Positions 1-7,822 of a stretch of DNA of 21,055 bases are shown one piece after another (within the stretch, counting starts at the first letter, position 1; each line of letters begins with the position of its first letter). Both the position numbers and the translations under genes were made by a program. This DNA comes from JBDSLU01 sp039916225 (GTDB lineage Bacteria; Acidobacteriota; Vicinamibacteria; Vicinamibacterales; Vicinamibacteraceae). The notes below the pieces were generated by a model that searched no databases, was not told where the DNA came from, and was given only the letters and a program-made list of their open reading frames with translations. Location: assembly GCA_039916225.1 (NCBI GenBank), contig JBDSLU010000527.1, forward strand, positions 1 to 21,055, written 5' to 3'.

Positions 1-1044
1 ACGGTCTCGACCCGGTGGTCGAGGATGACCGCCATCGGCTTGCCGATGTTGGCCCCGGTCAGGTTGCCGAACTTGATCGCGCGCGTCCTCGGTGATGGCG
101 TCGCCGATCGCGCCGAGGCGCCGGAACCGGTCGTAGCGGGCCTGCAGCCGTGTCGGCGCGTCGAGCGCGGCAACCTCGACAAGGCATGCCCGCACCGCGA
201 CGTCGACCGCCGTGGCGGCGAGATCGGGATCCTGGTGGGCGCCGCCGAGCGGCTCCGGCACGATCCCGTCGACGATATGGCGCGCGATGAGATCCGGCGC
301 GGTGATCTTCAGCGCCTCGGCGGCTTCGATCTTGCGGCTCGCGTCGCGCCACAGGATGGCGGCGCAGCCTTCCGGCGGGATCACGCTGTAGACGGCGAAT
401 TCCTGCATCAGCACGCGATCGCCGATGGCCAGGCCGAGCGCGCCGCCGCTGCCCCCTTCGCCGGTGATGATGACGATGATCGGCACCGACAGGATGGCCA
501 TGTCGCGCAGGTTGACGGCGATGGCTTCGGCGATGCCGCGCTCCTCCGACTCGACGCCCGGATAGGCCGCCGGCGTATCGACGAAGACGATGATCGGGCG
601 GCCGAACTTGTCGGCCATCTGCATCGCGCGCAGGGCCTTGCGGTAGCCCTCGGGACGGGCGTAGCCGAAGTTGCGCTGCACCTTCTGCTTCATGTCGCGG
701 CCCTTCTGGTGGCCGCAGACCAGAACCGGGGTGCCGTGATAGCGGGCGAAGCCGCAGACGATGGCGCCGTCGTCGGCGAAGCGCCGATCGCCGTGCAGCT
801 CGACGAAGTCGGTGAACAGCCGGTCGACGTAGTCGAGCAGGTAGGGCCGCTCCGGGTGCCGGGCGACGAGCACGCGCTGCCACGGCGTCAGCCGCTGGTA
901 GATCTCGCCGCGGATCTGGTCGATGCGCCGCCGGACGCCGTCGATCTCGCCGTCGCGGACATCGGTCTGCGGCAGCAGGTTCAGCGCCTCGATCTCCTTG
1001 TTGAGGATGGCGATCGGTCCTTCGAACTCGAGAGTCTCTGGCAT
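1..1044 (-). CDS. accA: Acetyl-CoA carboxylase carboxyltransferase subunit alpha (3' end abnormal)
   Basis: AccA pairs with AccD to move the carboxyl group from biotin carrier protein to acetyl-CoA, giving malonyl-CoA for fatty-acid synthesis in the cytoplasm. The ATG at 1044 begins MPETLEFEGPIAILNKEIEA, a typical AccA N-terminus, and an AAGGA ribosome binding site lies 7 bases upstream. The GEGGSGGALG loop at residues 195-204 is the oxyanion-hole motif of the carboxyltransferase fold; HQKGRDMKQK near 112-121 is also family-typical. AccA homology runs to about residue 318 (near position 90), close to the usual family length of 315-325. However, no stop follows: the frame stays open to the window edge with residues unlike AccA, and a SecD-like stretch appears in another frame. 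The true stop is therefore missing or displaced. The gene lies 41 bp after dnaE, probably in the same operon. Confidence 0.93.
   Translation of the reverse strand, partial: MPETLEFEGPIAILNKEIEALNLLPQTDVRDGEIDGVRRRIDQIRGEIYQRLTPWQRVLVARHPERPYLLDYVDRLFTDFVELHGDRRFADDGAIVCGFARYHGTPVLVCGHQKGRDMKQKVQRNFGYARPEGYRKALRAMQMADKFGRPIIVFVDTPAAYPGVESEERGIAEAIAVNLRDMAILSVPIIVIITGEGGSGGALGLAIGDRVLMQEFAVYSVIPPEGCAAILWRDASRKIEAAEALKITAPDLIARHIVDGIVPEPLGGAHQDPDLAATAVDVAVRACLVEVAALDAPTRLQARYDRFRRLGAIGDAITEDARDQVRQPDRGQHRQADGGHPRPPGRDR
3..83 (-). pseudogene. secD: SecD protein-export subunit, internal fragment at the window edge
   Basis: Reading leftwards from about position 83, in a frame different from accA, 27 codons encode a stretch containing KFGNLTGANIGKPMAVILD. 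This resembles the conserved segment of SecD (F-x-x-L-T-x-x-N-I-G-K-P-x-A-x-x-L-D-x-x-V), a membrane subunit of the SecDF complex that drives late steps of Sec export. The segment is internal to SecD, yet nothing SecD-like precedes it: upstream bases on the same strand encode the AccA C-terminus. The fragment runs off the window. A complete secD cannot start here, so this is either a chimeric contig end or a truncation by rearrangement. The identification rests on one short motif. Confidence 0.6.
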
Positions 1045-1051
1045 CGTGACG

Positions 1052-1056
1052 TCCTT
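1052..1056 (-). promoter_or_regulatory. Ribosome binding site of accA
   Basis: AAGGA on the minus strand, 7 bases before the ATG at 1044. It supports this start and independent translation of accA within the dnaE-accA transcript. Confidence 0.6.
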
Positions 1057-1085
1057 GATCGACGATCGGGCGGTTCGCGCTCCGC

Positions 1086-4000
1086 CTAGCGGAGCACCAC
1101 CGATCCTTGCCCGCAGATCCGCTCGACGGCCAGCACCAGATCGTCGGACGGCCGGACGCGCAGCTGCGGCACCTCCGCCTTGACCAGCAACGAGTCGGCC
1201 GACTCGCGCCGGACGCGCAGCTCGAACTGGACGCGCTTGTCGCCGCGATGCCGCAGGAACACGTCGGCCAGGGCCCGGAACGTCTCGTGGCCGTGCGGCG
1301 GCGCCTGCATCGACACGCACACTTCCTTGACGAAGCGCTCGGTGACCTGCTTGAGGTCCTTGACCTCGGTGGCGCGCATCTTGGCCCGCTCCTCGTCGAC
1401 TTCGACGCGGCCGGTCACCACTACCATGCGATCGTTCTCGATGAGCGACGCGTACTGCTTGTACGGCTCCGGATAGACCACGACTTCGACGCTGCCGGCC
1501 TGATCCTCGAGCATGAAGACGGCCATCCGATCGCCCTTGCGCGTCTTGACGATGCGGCAGCCCGAGACGATGCCGGCCATGGTGCCGTCGCTGCCGTTCT
1601 GAATGGTCGCCAGCGTCCCGCTCGTGTAGGCGCCGGCCGCCTTCAGGGCCTCGGCGTGGCGCTCGAGCGGATGGCCGCTCAAGTAGAGGCCGAGGGCCTC
1701 TTTCTCTCCGCGCAGCATTTCCTCTTCCGACCACGCCGGCGCCGCAGCCAGGGCCGGCAGCTCGTCTTCGTCACCGCCGGCATCGCCGCCGAACAGCCGA
1801 GACTGCCCCTGCTCGCGATCGACTTGCCGGCGGCTGCCCTGGTCGAGGGCGCGATCGACCGCGGCGTAGAGCCGGGCCCGCCGTGACGTCGACGGCTGCG
1901 TCGCCCAGGCGACGTCGGAGGCGCTGAGCGAGTCGAGGGCGCCGGCCTTGACCAGGCTCTCCACCACGCGCTTGTTCACCAGCCGTAGATCGACGTGCTC
2001 GCAGAAGACTTCGAGCGCGCGGATCGCGCCATTGGTCTTGCGCGACGCCAGCATCGACAGGATCGCGCCTTCGCCGACGTTCTTGATCGCGGCCAGGCCG
2101 AAGCGGACGCCGCGCCCCCCCTTGAGACCAGCAACGTTCTCGACCGTGAACTGCAGGTCGCTGACGTTGATGTCCGGCGCCAGCACCGTGACGCCCATGT
2201 CACGACACTCGGCCAGGTAGAAGGCCAGCTTGTCGGTGTTCTGCGACTCGATCGTCAGCAGCGCCGCCATGAAGTGATGCGGATGGTTGGCCTTGAGATA
2301 GGCGGTCTGATAGGCCAGCAGCGCGTAGGTCGTCGAGTGCGACTTGTTGAAGCCGTAGCCGGCGAAGTACTCCATCAAGTCGAAGATCTTGGTGGCCTTC
2401 TTCGCCTGCAGCCCGAGCTCGACCGAGCCGTTCTCGAAGCGCTCGCGCATCTTGGCCATGACCTTGGGGTCCTTCTTGCCCATGGCCTTGCGCAGCAGAT
2501 CCGCTTCGCCCATCGAGAAGCCGGCCAGGTCGCGCGCGATGCGCATGACCTGCTCCTGGTAGGCGATCACCCCGTAGGTGTCGCGCAGCACCGGCTCGAG
2601 CTTCTTGTCCTCGTACTTGATGTCGACGCGGCCGTGCTTGCGGGCGATGTAGTCGTCGACGACCCCGGCCCGCAGCGGGCCAGGACGATAGAGCGCGTTC
2701 AGCGCGATCAGGTCGTCGAAGCGTTGCGGCTTGGCCTTGCGCAGGGTCTCGCGCATGCCCGACGACTCGAACTGGAAGACGCCCGCGGTGCGGCCTTCGC
2801 TGAACAGCTGATACGCCTTGCGGACGCGCTCCTTGCCTTCGTCGTCGGGTGCGTCCTCGACGTTGAGCGGCAGCATGTCGAGCTCGATGGTGAGGCCGTC
2901 GGTCCGCTTCAGCTCGGTCAGCGCGTCGTCGAGGAGCGTGAGCGTGGACAACCCGAGGAAGTCCATCTTGAGGAGACCGACCCGCTCGATCTCCTTCATC
3001 GCCCACTGGGTCGTGATTTCGTCCTGCTTGCCCTTGTAGAGCGGCGCGAATTCGGTGATCGGCCGCGGCGCGATCACGACGCCGGCGGCATGGACCGACG
3101 CGTGCCGGGTCATGCCTTCGAGGCGCCGGCCGATGTCGAGCAGCTCCTTCACCTTCGGATCGCGGGTGAACAGCTCCTTGAGGCCGGGGCTCTCCTCGAG
3201 CGCCTTGTCCAGCGTCATGTCGAGCGCCGGCGGGATCAGCTTGGCGACCTTGTCGACGTCGGCGAACGGCATGTCGAGGACGCGGCCGACGTCGCGGACC
3301 ACGGCCTTCGCCTTCATCGTCCCGAAGGTGATGATCTGGGCGACGTTCGCGCGGCCGTACTTGCGCGTGACGTAGTCGATGACCTCGCCGCGGCGGCGCT
3401 CGCAGAAATCGATGTCGATATCCGGCAGCGAGACGCGCTCGGGGTTGAGGAAACGCTCGAAGATCAGGTCGAACTCGATCGGATCGACGTCGGTGATCTT
3501 CATGCACCACGCGACCACCGAACCGGCCGCCGAGCCGCGGCCCGGACCGACCGGGATGTGCTGCTCGCGCGCGAAGCGGATGAAATCCCACACGATCAGG
3601 AAGTACCCGGCGTACTTCATCTGCTTGATCATGGCGATTTCGTAGACCATGCGCCGCTCGTACTCGTCGAGCGTGTAGCGCAAGGCGTTGCGCGCCATCA
3701 ACGCCTGCAATCGCGGCAGCCGGGCCGCGAAACCTTCGCGCACCATGTGCTCGAAGTAGGTGTCGACGGTGAAGCCGGCCGGGACGTCGAAGTCGGGCAG
3801 GTAGTTCACGCCCGACGGGATGTTGACGTCGACGCGGTCGGCGATGCGGACGGTGTTGGCGAGCGCGTCGGGAAACTCGGCGAAGATCTTCGCCATTGCT
3901 TCCGGCGTCTTCAGGAAGAACTGGTCGCCGTGGTAACGCAGCCGGTCGACGTCGTTCACCGACTTGCCGGTGCCGATGCAGAGCAGGATGTCGTGCGGCT

Positions 4001-4646
4001 TGTAGTCGTCCTCGCGCAGGTAGTGCACGTCATTGGTGCACACCATCGGCAGGCCGAGATCGCGGGCGATGCCGGGCAGGCCGCGGTTGACGATCTTCTG
4101 CTCGTCGAGGCCCTGGTACTGCAGCTCGAGGAAGAAGTTGTCGGGCCCGAGAATGTCGCGATAGGTGGCGGCCGCGGTGCGGGCCTTCTCGAGGCGATCC
4201 TTGTAGATGCCCTCGGCGACCTCGCCCTTGAGGCAGCTGGAGAGACCGATCAGCCCCTTGCTGTGCTGGGCGAGCAGGTCCTTGTCGATACGCGGCTTGT
4301 AGTAGAAGCCCTCGGTATAGCCCGACGAGACGAGCTTGATGAGGTTGTGGAACCCCTCATTCGTTTCGGCCAGCAGCACGAGATGGTTGGCCGTCTCGCC
4401 CGGCGTGCCGCTCTTGGTGCGCCGATCGCCCGGCGCGACGTAGACCTCGCAGCCCAGGATCGGCTTGACGCCCTTCTTCCGCGCGTAGTCGTGGAAGGTG
4501 ACCGCCGAGAACATGTTGCCGTGCTCGGTCACGGCGAGCGCCGGCATGCCCAGCTTCTGCGCCTGGTCGAGCAGCTCCTCGACGCGGCAGGCGCCGTCGA
4601 GCAGGGAGAACTCCGTGTGGAGATGGAGGTGGACGAAGTCGCTCAC
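1086..4646 (-). CDS. dnaE: DNA polymerase III subunit alpha (DnaE1 type)
   Basis: This is the replicative polymerase subunit, 1186 residues, the normal length for DnaE1. The N-terminal PHP domain begins with HLHLHTEFSLLDG (residues 6-18) and keeps most metal-ligand motifs (TEHGN, CEVYVAP, NDVHYL), so a metal-bound PHP domain is plausible. The C-family polymerase active site is intact: LPDIDIDFC supplies Asp409 and Asp411, and KMDFLGL supplies Asp562. GYGFNKSHSTTYALLAYQTAYL near 810-830 is a family hallmark. A sliding-clamp motif, QSRLF, sits at 948-952, followed by an OB-fold (about 1015-1100). The start is GTG at 4646 with AGGAG 4 bases upstream. The gene follows guaA by 28 bp and precedes accA by 41 bp, so it is probably co-transcribed with both. 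Confidence 0.97.
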   Translation of the reverse strand: MSDFVHLHLHTEFSLLDGACRVEELLDQAQKLGMPALAVTEHGNMFSAVTFHDYARKKGVKPILGCEVYVAPGDRRTKSGTPGETANHLVLLAETNEGFHNLIKLVSSGYTEGFYYKPRIDKDLLAQHSKGLIGLSSCLKGEVAEGIYKDRLEKARTAAATYRDILGPDNFFLELQYQGLDEQKIVNRGLPGIARDLGLPMVCTNDVHYLREDDYKPHDILLCIGTGKSVNDVDRLRYHGDQFFLKTPEAMAKIFAEFPDALANTVRIADRVDVNIPSGVNYLPDFDVPAGFTVDTYFEHMVREGFAARLPRLQALMARNALRYTLDEYERRMVYEIAMIKQMKYAGYFLIVWDFIRFAREQHIPVGPGRGSAAGSVVAWCMKITDVDPIEFDLIFERFLNPERVSLPDIDIDFCERRRGEVIDYVTRKYGRANVAQIITFGTMKAKAVVRDVGRVLDMPFADVDKVAKLIPPALDMTLDKALEESPGLKELFTRDPKVKELLDIGRRLEGMTRHASVHAAGVVIAPRPITEFAPLYKGKQDEITTQWAMKEIERVGLLKMDFLGLSTLTLLDDALTELKRTDGLTIELDMLPLNVEDAPDDEGKERVRKAYQLFSEGRTAGVFQFESSGMRETLRKAKPQRFDDLIALNALYRPGPLRAGVVDDYIARKHGRVDIKYEDKKLEPVLRDTYGVIAYQEQVMRIARDLAGFSMGEADLLRKAMGKKDPKVMAKMRERFENGSVELGLQAKKATKIFDLMEYFAGYGFNKSHSTTYALLAYQTAYLKANHPHHFMAALLTIESQNTDKLAFYLAECRDMGVTVLAPDINVSDLQFTVENVAGLKGGRGVRFGLAAIKNVGEGAILSMLASRKTNGAIRALEVFCEHVDLRLVNKRVVESLVKAGALDSLSASDVAWATQPSTSRRARLYAAVDRALDQGSRRQVDREQGQSRLFGGDAGGDEDELPALAAAPAWSEEEMLRGEKEALGLYLSGHPLERHAEALKAAGAYTSGTLATIQNGSDGTMAGIVSGCRIVKTRKGDRMAVFMLEDQAGSVEVVVYPEPYKQYASLIENDRMVVVTGRVEVDEERAKMRATEVKDLKQVTERFVKEVCVSMQAPPHGHETFRALADVFLRHRGDKRVQFELRVRRESADSLLVKAEVPQLRVRPSDDLVLAVERICGQGSVVLR

Positions 4647-4650
4647 GGCT

Positions 4651-4655
4651 CTCCT
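4651..4655 (-). promoter_or_regulatory. Ribosome binding site of dnaE
   Basis: AGGAG on the minus strand, 4 bases before the GTG at 4646. It decides the start: the GTG codes for the residue just before SDFVHLHLHTEFS, the conserved DnaE N-terminus. Confidence 0.6.
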
Positions 4656-4674
4656 GCCCTATTCCGAACGACGG

Positions 4675-6243
4675 CTATTCCCACTCGATGGTCGACGGCG
4701 GCTTCGAGCTGATGTCGTAGACGACCCGGTTGATGCCCTTGACCTCGTTGACGACGCGCGACGAGATGCGGGCCAGCAGTTCGTGCGGCAACCGCGCCCA
4801 GTCGGCGGTCATCCCGTCCTTGCTCTCCACCGCGCGGATGGCGATGGTGTGCTCGTAGGTCCGCTCGTCGCCCATCACGCCGACGCTCTGCACCGGCAGC
4901 AGCACGGCGAACGACTGCCACACCCGACGATACCAGCCGGCCTTGCGGATCTCGTCCTGGACCACCGCATCGGCGCGGCGCAGCAGCGCCAGGCGCGGCT
5001 CGGTGACCTCGCCGAGCAGACGCACCGCGAGCCCGGGGCCCGGGAACGGCTGGCGCCAGACGAAGTCCTCTTCGAGGCCGAGCGACATGCCGACCTCGCG
5101 CGCTTCGTCCTTGAACAACTGGCGCAGCGGTTCGATCAGCTTGAACCGCATGCGCTCGGGGAGGCCGCCGACGTTGTGGTGGCTCTTGATCGGCGCCGCC
5201 GGGCCGACCACCGAGACGCTCTCGATCACGTCGGGATACAGCGTGCCCTGGGCGAGGTAGTCGAACTGGCCGATCTCCTTGGCCGCGTCCTCGAACACGT
5301 CGATGAACTCGGCGCCGATGATCTTCCGCTTCTTTTCGGGGTCGGTGACGCCGGCGAGCCGCGCCAGGAACCGCGACGCCGAATCGACGACGACGAGCGG
5401 CAGCGGCATCCGGTTGCGGAACCGGTCCTCGACCTGGGCCGCCTCGTGCTCCCGCAGCAGGCCGTTGTCGACGAAGATGCAGGTCAATCGATCGCCGATC
5501 GCCTTGTGGACGAGGAGCGCGGCGACCGTCGAGTCGACGCCACCGGAGAGACCGCAGACGACGCGGCCGTCACCGACTTCACGGCGGATCCGCGCCACCG
5601 CCTCGTCGATGAACGACACCATCGTCCAGTCGCCGCGACAGCCGCAGACGTCGAGGGCGAAGGTGCGCAGCAGGTCGGCGCCGTGCTGCGTGTGTACCAC
5701 TTCGGGGTGGAACAGCAGGCCATAGAGCCCGCGCGATCGGTTCTCGATGGCCACCACCGGCACGGTGGCGCTGCTGGCGACGACGTCGAAGCCGGGCGGG
5801 GCCTGGGCCACCGAATCGCCGTGGCTGGCCCACACCTTCAGCGTCCGCGTCAGCCCGTCGAACAGCCGGCCGGTCTCGCCGATCGTCACATCGGCATGGC
5901 CGAATTCGCGATGCGACGAACGCGTCAGGGTGCCGCCCAGGACCTGCGTCATGAGCTGCATGCCGTAGCAGATCCCCAGCACCGGCACGCCCACGTCGAA
6001 CAGGGCGTAGTCGCAGTGCGGGGCACCGGGCTCGGTCACGCTCATCGGTCCGCCCGAGAGGATCACGCCGGCCGGCTGCCGGCGCGCGATCTCGGCGGCG
6101 GGGGTGCCGAACGGAATGATCTCGGAGTAGACGTGCAGCTCGCGGAGACGCCGCGCGATGAGCTGGGTGTACTGCGATCCGAAGTCGAGGACCAGGATGA
6201 CTTGATGCGACACGGCGGTGGCGGCTGCAGCGGTGACGTTCAC
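4675..6243 (-). CDS. guaA: GMP synthase (glutamine-hydrolysing)
   Basis: GuaA converts XMP to GMP using ATP and ammonia released from glutamine, the last step of guanine nucleotide synthesis. Domains in order are a class I glutamine amidotransferase (about 15-205) with nucleophile Cys92 in GICYGM and the His179/Glu181 pair in FHPEV; an ATP pyrophosphatase domain with the P-loop SGGVDS at 233-238; and a C-terminal dimerisation domain ending in the universal PPSTIEWE. At 522 residues it is normal in length. The start is uncertain: GTG 6243 is listed, but GTG 6213 would give a protein beginning SHQVILVLDFGSQ, closer to the family, and neither has a clear ribosome binding site. It is the first gene of a probable guaA-dnaE-accA operon behind a TATAAT at 6297-6302. 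Confidence 0.97.
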   Translation of the reverse strand: MNVTAAAATAVSHQVILVLDFGSQYTQLIARRLRELHVYSEIIPFGTPAAEIARRQPAGVILSGGPMSVTEPGAPHCDYALFDVGVPVLGICYGMQLMTQVLGGTLTRSSHREFGHADVTIGETGRLFDGLTRTLKVWASHGDSVAQAPPGFDVVASSATVPVVAIENRSRGLYGLLFHPEVVHTQHGADLLRTFALDVCGCRGDWTMVSFIDEAVARIRREVGDGRVVCGLSGGVDSTVAALLVHKAIGDRLTCIFVDNGLLREHEAAQVEDRFRNRMPLPLVVVDSASRFLARLAGVTDPEKKRKIIGAEFIDVFEDAAKEIGQFDYLAQGTLYPDVIESVSVVGPAAPIKSHHNVGGLPERMRFKLIEPLRQLFKDEAREVGMSLGLEEDFVWRQPFPGPGLAVRLLGEVTEPRLALLRRADAVVQDEIRKAGWYRRVWQSFAVLLPVQSVGVMGDERTYEHTIAIRAVESKDGMTADWARLPHELLARISSRVVNEVKGINRVVYDISSKPPSTIEWE

Positions 6244-6296
6244 AGGAAGAAGGGGTGGTGCTGGCCGGGAGTCGGGACCGGCGCGGCGGAGCGGGT

Positions 6297-6302
6297 ATTA
6301 TA
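6297..6302 (-). promoter_or_regulatory. -10 element of guaA, overlapping a divergent -10 on the plus strand
   Basis: The minus strand reads TATAAT, a perfect sigma-70 -10 hexamer, about 54 bases before the guaA GTG at 6243. No good -35 is visible at 15-19 bases. The same AT island reads TATTAT (6296-6301) on the plus strand, where transcription would begin near the GTG at 6308 of the beta-propeller gene. It is an isolated AT run in a very GC-rich context. Confidence 0.5.
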
Positions 6303-6307
6303 TCGAG

Positions 6308-7822
6308 GTGCCTCCGGTCGAACGCACCAGATCTGGTGGTCGGTGCGCGTCGCTCCACAGGCTCTTGGTGGTCGCCGGCCGCCGCGCCGTCCGCGTGACC
6401 GGCCTCGCCGGGCTGGTCTTCGGGCTCGTCGCCTGGCTGGTCTTCGGGCTCGTCGCCGGGCTGGCGGCGCCCACCGGCGCGCAGTCGGCGCCGCGTCCGC
6501 GACCCGCTCCTCCCGCCAAACCCGGCGCCCACCTGCCGCTCGATCGGCGGGTCTTCCCGTTCTTCCCGCTGCAGGGGGCCTGGACCACCAATACCGGCAT
6601 CGCGCCAGCCGCCCCGGCGGCGACCGACGGCGTGCGGCTGTTCGTCCCCTTCGCGGGCGAGGTGGCCATCTTCTCCCTCACCACCGGCGCGCAGATCTCG
6701 TCGCGGCCGCTCCCGACCACGCTGGTGCCGGTCGTCGACGACGGCCGTGTCCTCGTGACCGGCGATCGCGTCATCGACGCCTTCCGCGCCGCCGACGCCT
6801 CGCCGCTGTGGAAGACGCCGCTGGCGGCGCCGGCGGCGTTCGCGCCGGTGGCACGCGGCGGCTGGGTGTTCGTGCCGCTGGCCAGTGGGGCGGTCACCGG
6901 TCTGCGCGCCGACACCGGCGCCACCGTCTGGACCATGCCGGTGGGCGCCCCGACCGCCGCGCCTGTCGTCGAAGGGGATCGGCTGTACGCGGCTGCCAGC
7001 GGCGGCGCCCTGCACGCCCTCGCCGTGGCCGACGGCACGACCGCCTGGCAGGTCACGCTCGACAGCGACGCGACGGCGCTGACGGCGGTCGCCGGCCATG
7101 TCTTCGTCGCCACCAGCGGTCGCTGGCTGTACGCGCTCGATGCGGACAAGGGCCGGGTCCGCTGGCGGTTTCGCCTCCAGGGCGCGGCCATCGGCCTGAC
7201 CGTCGACGAGGATCGGATCGTCGCGGTCATGCTCGACCAGTCGATCCGGGCGTTCAAGATCGGCAGCGGGGCCCAGGCCTGGCGGCAGGAACTCTCGTTC
7301 CGGCCGGCCGGCGGCCCGGTCATCGCCGGACAGAGCGTCCTCGTCACCGGCTTCGGCCCCAACCTGCGGGCGGTCGATCGCAAGACGGGCGCCAACCAGG
7401 GCTCGTACGCCCTCCCGGTGGCGATCGACGCCAGCGGCATCTCGCTCGAAACGCTGGCCGCCGGGCCGCTCGTCTGGAACGGTGCGACGCTGTTCGACGA
7501 CGTGGTGTTCCTGATGACGCAGCACGGCCTGCTGCACGGCGCGCGTCGGGCCTTCGAACCGCCGGCGACGCCGATCACCGTGCTGCCGGGAATCGTCCTG
7601 GCTGTTCCGGCACCGCCGGACGGGATGCCGGTGACGCCGGATCCGCCGGCGGCGACCCCAACGTCGACCGCCACGCCGTCGGCGACGACCGCTCCGGTTC
7701 CGCCTCCGACGGCCCCGCCTCCGACGACCCCGCGCCCGACGGCGCCACCATCGACACCGCCGGCCGCTCCGCCGACCGGCGGTAGGCCGCCGCGTACGCC
7801 GCCAGCGCCGCCAGCTCGATGA
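6308..7822 (+). CDS. Secreted PQQ-like (BamB-type) beta-propeller repeat protein with proline-rich tail
   Basis: A hydrophobic segment (GLAGLVFGLVAWLVFGLVAGLAA, about residues 33-55) ending near PTGAQS looks like a signal peptide, so the protein is probably exported. Residues about 70-430 hold repeated blades of the PQQ/BamB type, for example GLRADTGATVWTMPVG, ALAVADGTTAWQVTLD and ALDADKGRVRWRFRLQ, each pairing a 'D-x-x-x-G-x-x-x-W' loop with strands. Such propellers act as binding scaffolds or, with bound PQQ, as dehydrogenases; no dehydrogenase signature is seen, so the function is unknown. The last 75 residues are Pro/Thr/Ala-rich and disordered-looking, overlapping the convergent gene by 248 bp. 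GTG 6308 lies 6 bases after a -10-like hexamer (possibly leaderless); GTG 6368 would give a more conventional signal peptide. Confidence 0.8.
   Translation: MPPVERTRSGGRCASLHRLLVVAGRRAVRVTGLAGLVFGLVAWLVFGLVAGLAAPTGAQSAPRPRPAPPAKPGAHLPLDRRVFPFFPLQGAWTTNTGIAPAAPAATDGVRLFVPFAGEVAIFSLTTGAQISSRPLPTTLVPVVDDGRVLVTGDRVIDAFRAADASPLWKTPLAAPAAFAPVARGGWVFVPLASGAVTGLRADTGATVWTMPVGAPTAAPVVEGDRLYAAASGGALHALAVADGTTAWQVTLDSDATALTAVAGHVFVATSGRWLYALDADKGRVRWRFRLQGAAIGLTVDEDRIVAVMLDQSIRAFKIGSGAQAWRQELSFRPAGGPVIAGQSVLVTGFGPNLRAVDRKTGANQGSYALPVAIDASGISLETLAAGPLVWNGATLFDDVVFLMTQHGLLHGARRAFEPPATPITVLPGIVLAVPAPPDGMPVTPDPPAATPTSTATPSATTAPVPPPTAPPPTTPRPTAPPSTPPAAPPTGGRPPRTPPAPPAR
6411..6458 (+). repeat. Tandem 24-bp duplication within the signal-peptide coding region
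   Basis: Two adjacent copies of a 24-bp unit beginning GGCTGGTCTTCGGGCTCGTC (6411-6434 and 6435-6458) differ only at the last base. In frame they encode LVFGLVAW and LVFGLVAG, doubling the hydrophobic core. Confidence 0.9.

Noticed and set aside
1995..4712. 905-codon open frame on the plus strand across dnaE
   Set aside because: It is antisense to a textbook DnaE. In GC-rich genes with strong third-position bias the opposite strand often lacks stops. The translation shows no fold or motif and is rich in Arg/Asp/Val/Leu as expected for a shadow.
4498..7785. 1095-codon plus-strand frame across guaA and the propeller gene
   Set aside because: It is antisense to guaA, then out of frame with the propeller repeats; its composition is typical of a GC shadow.
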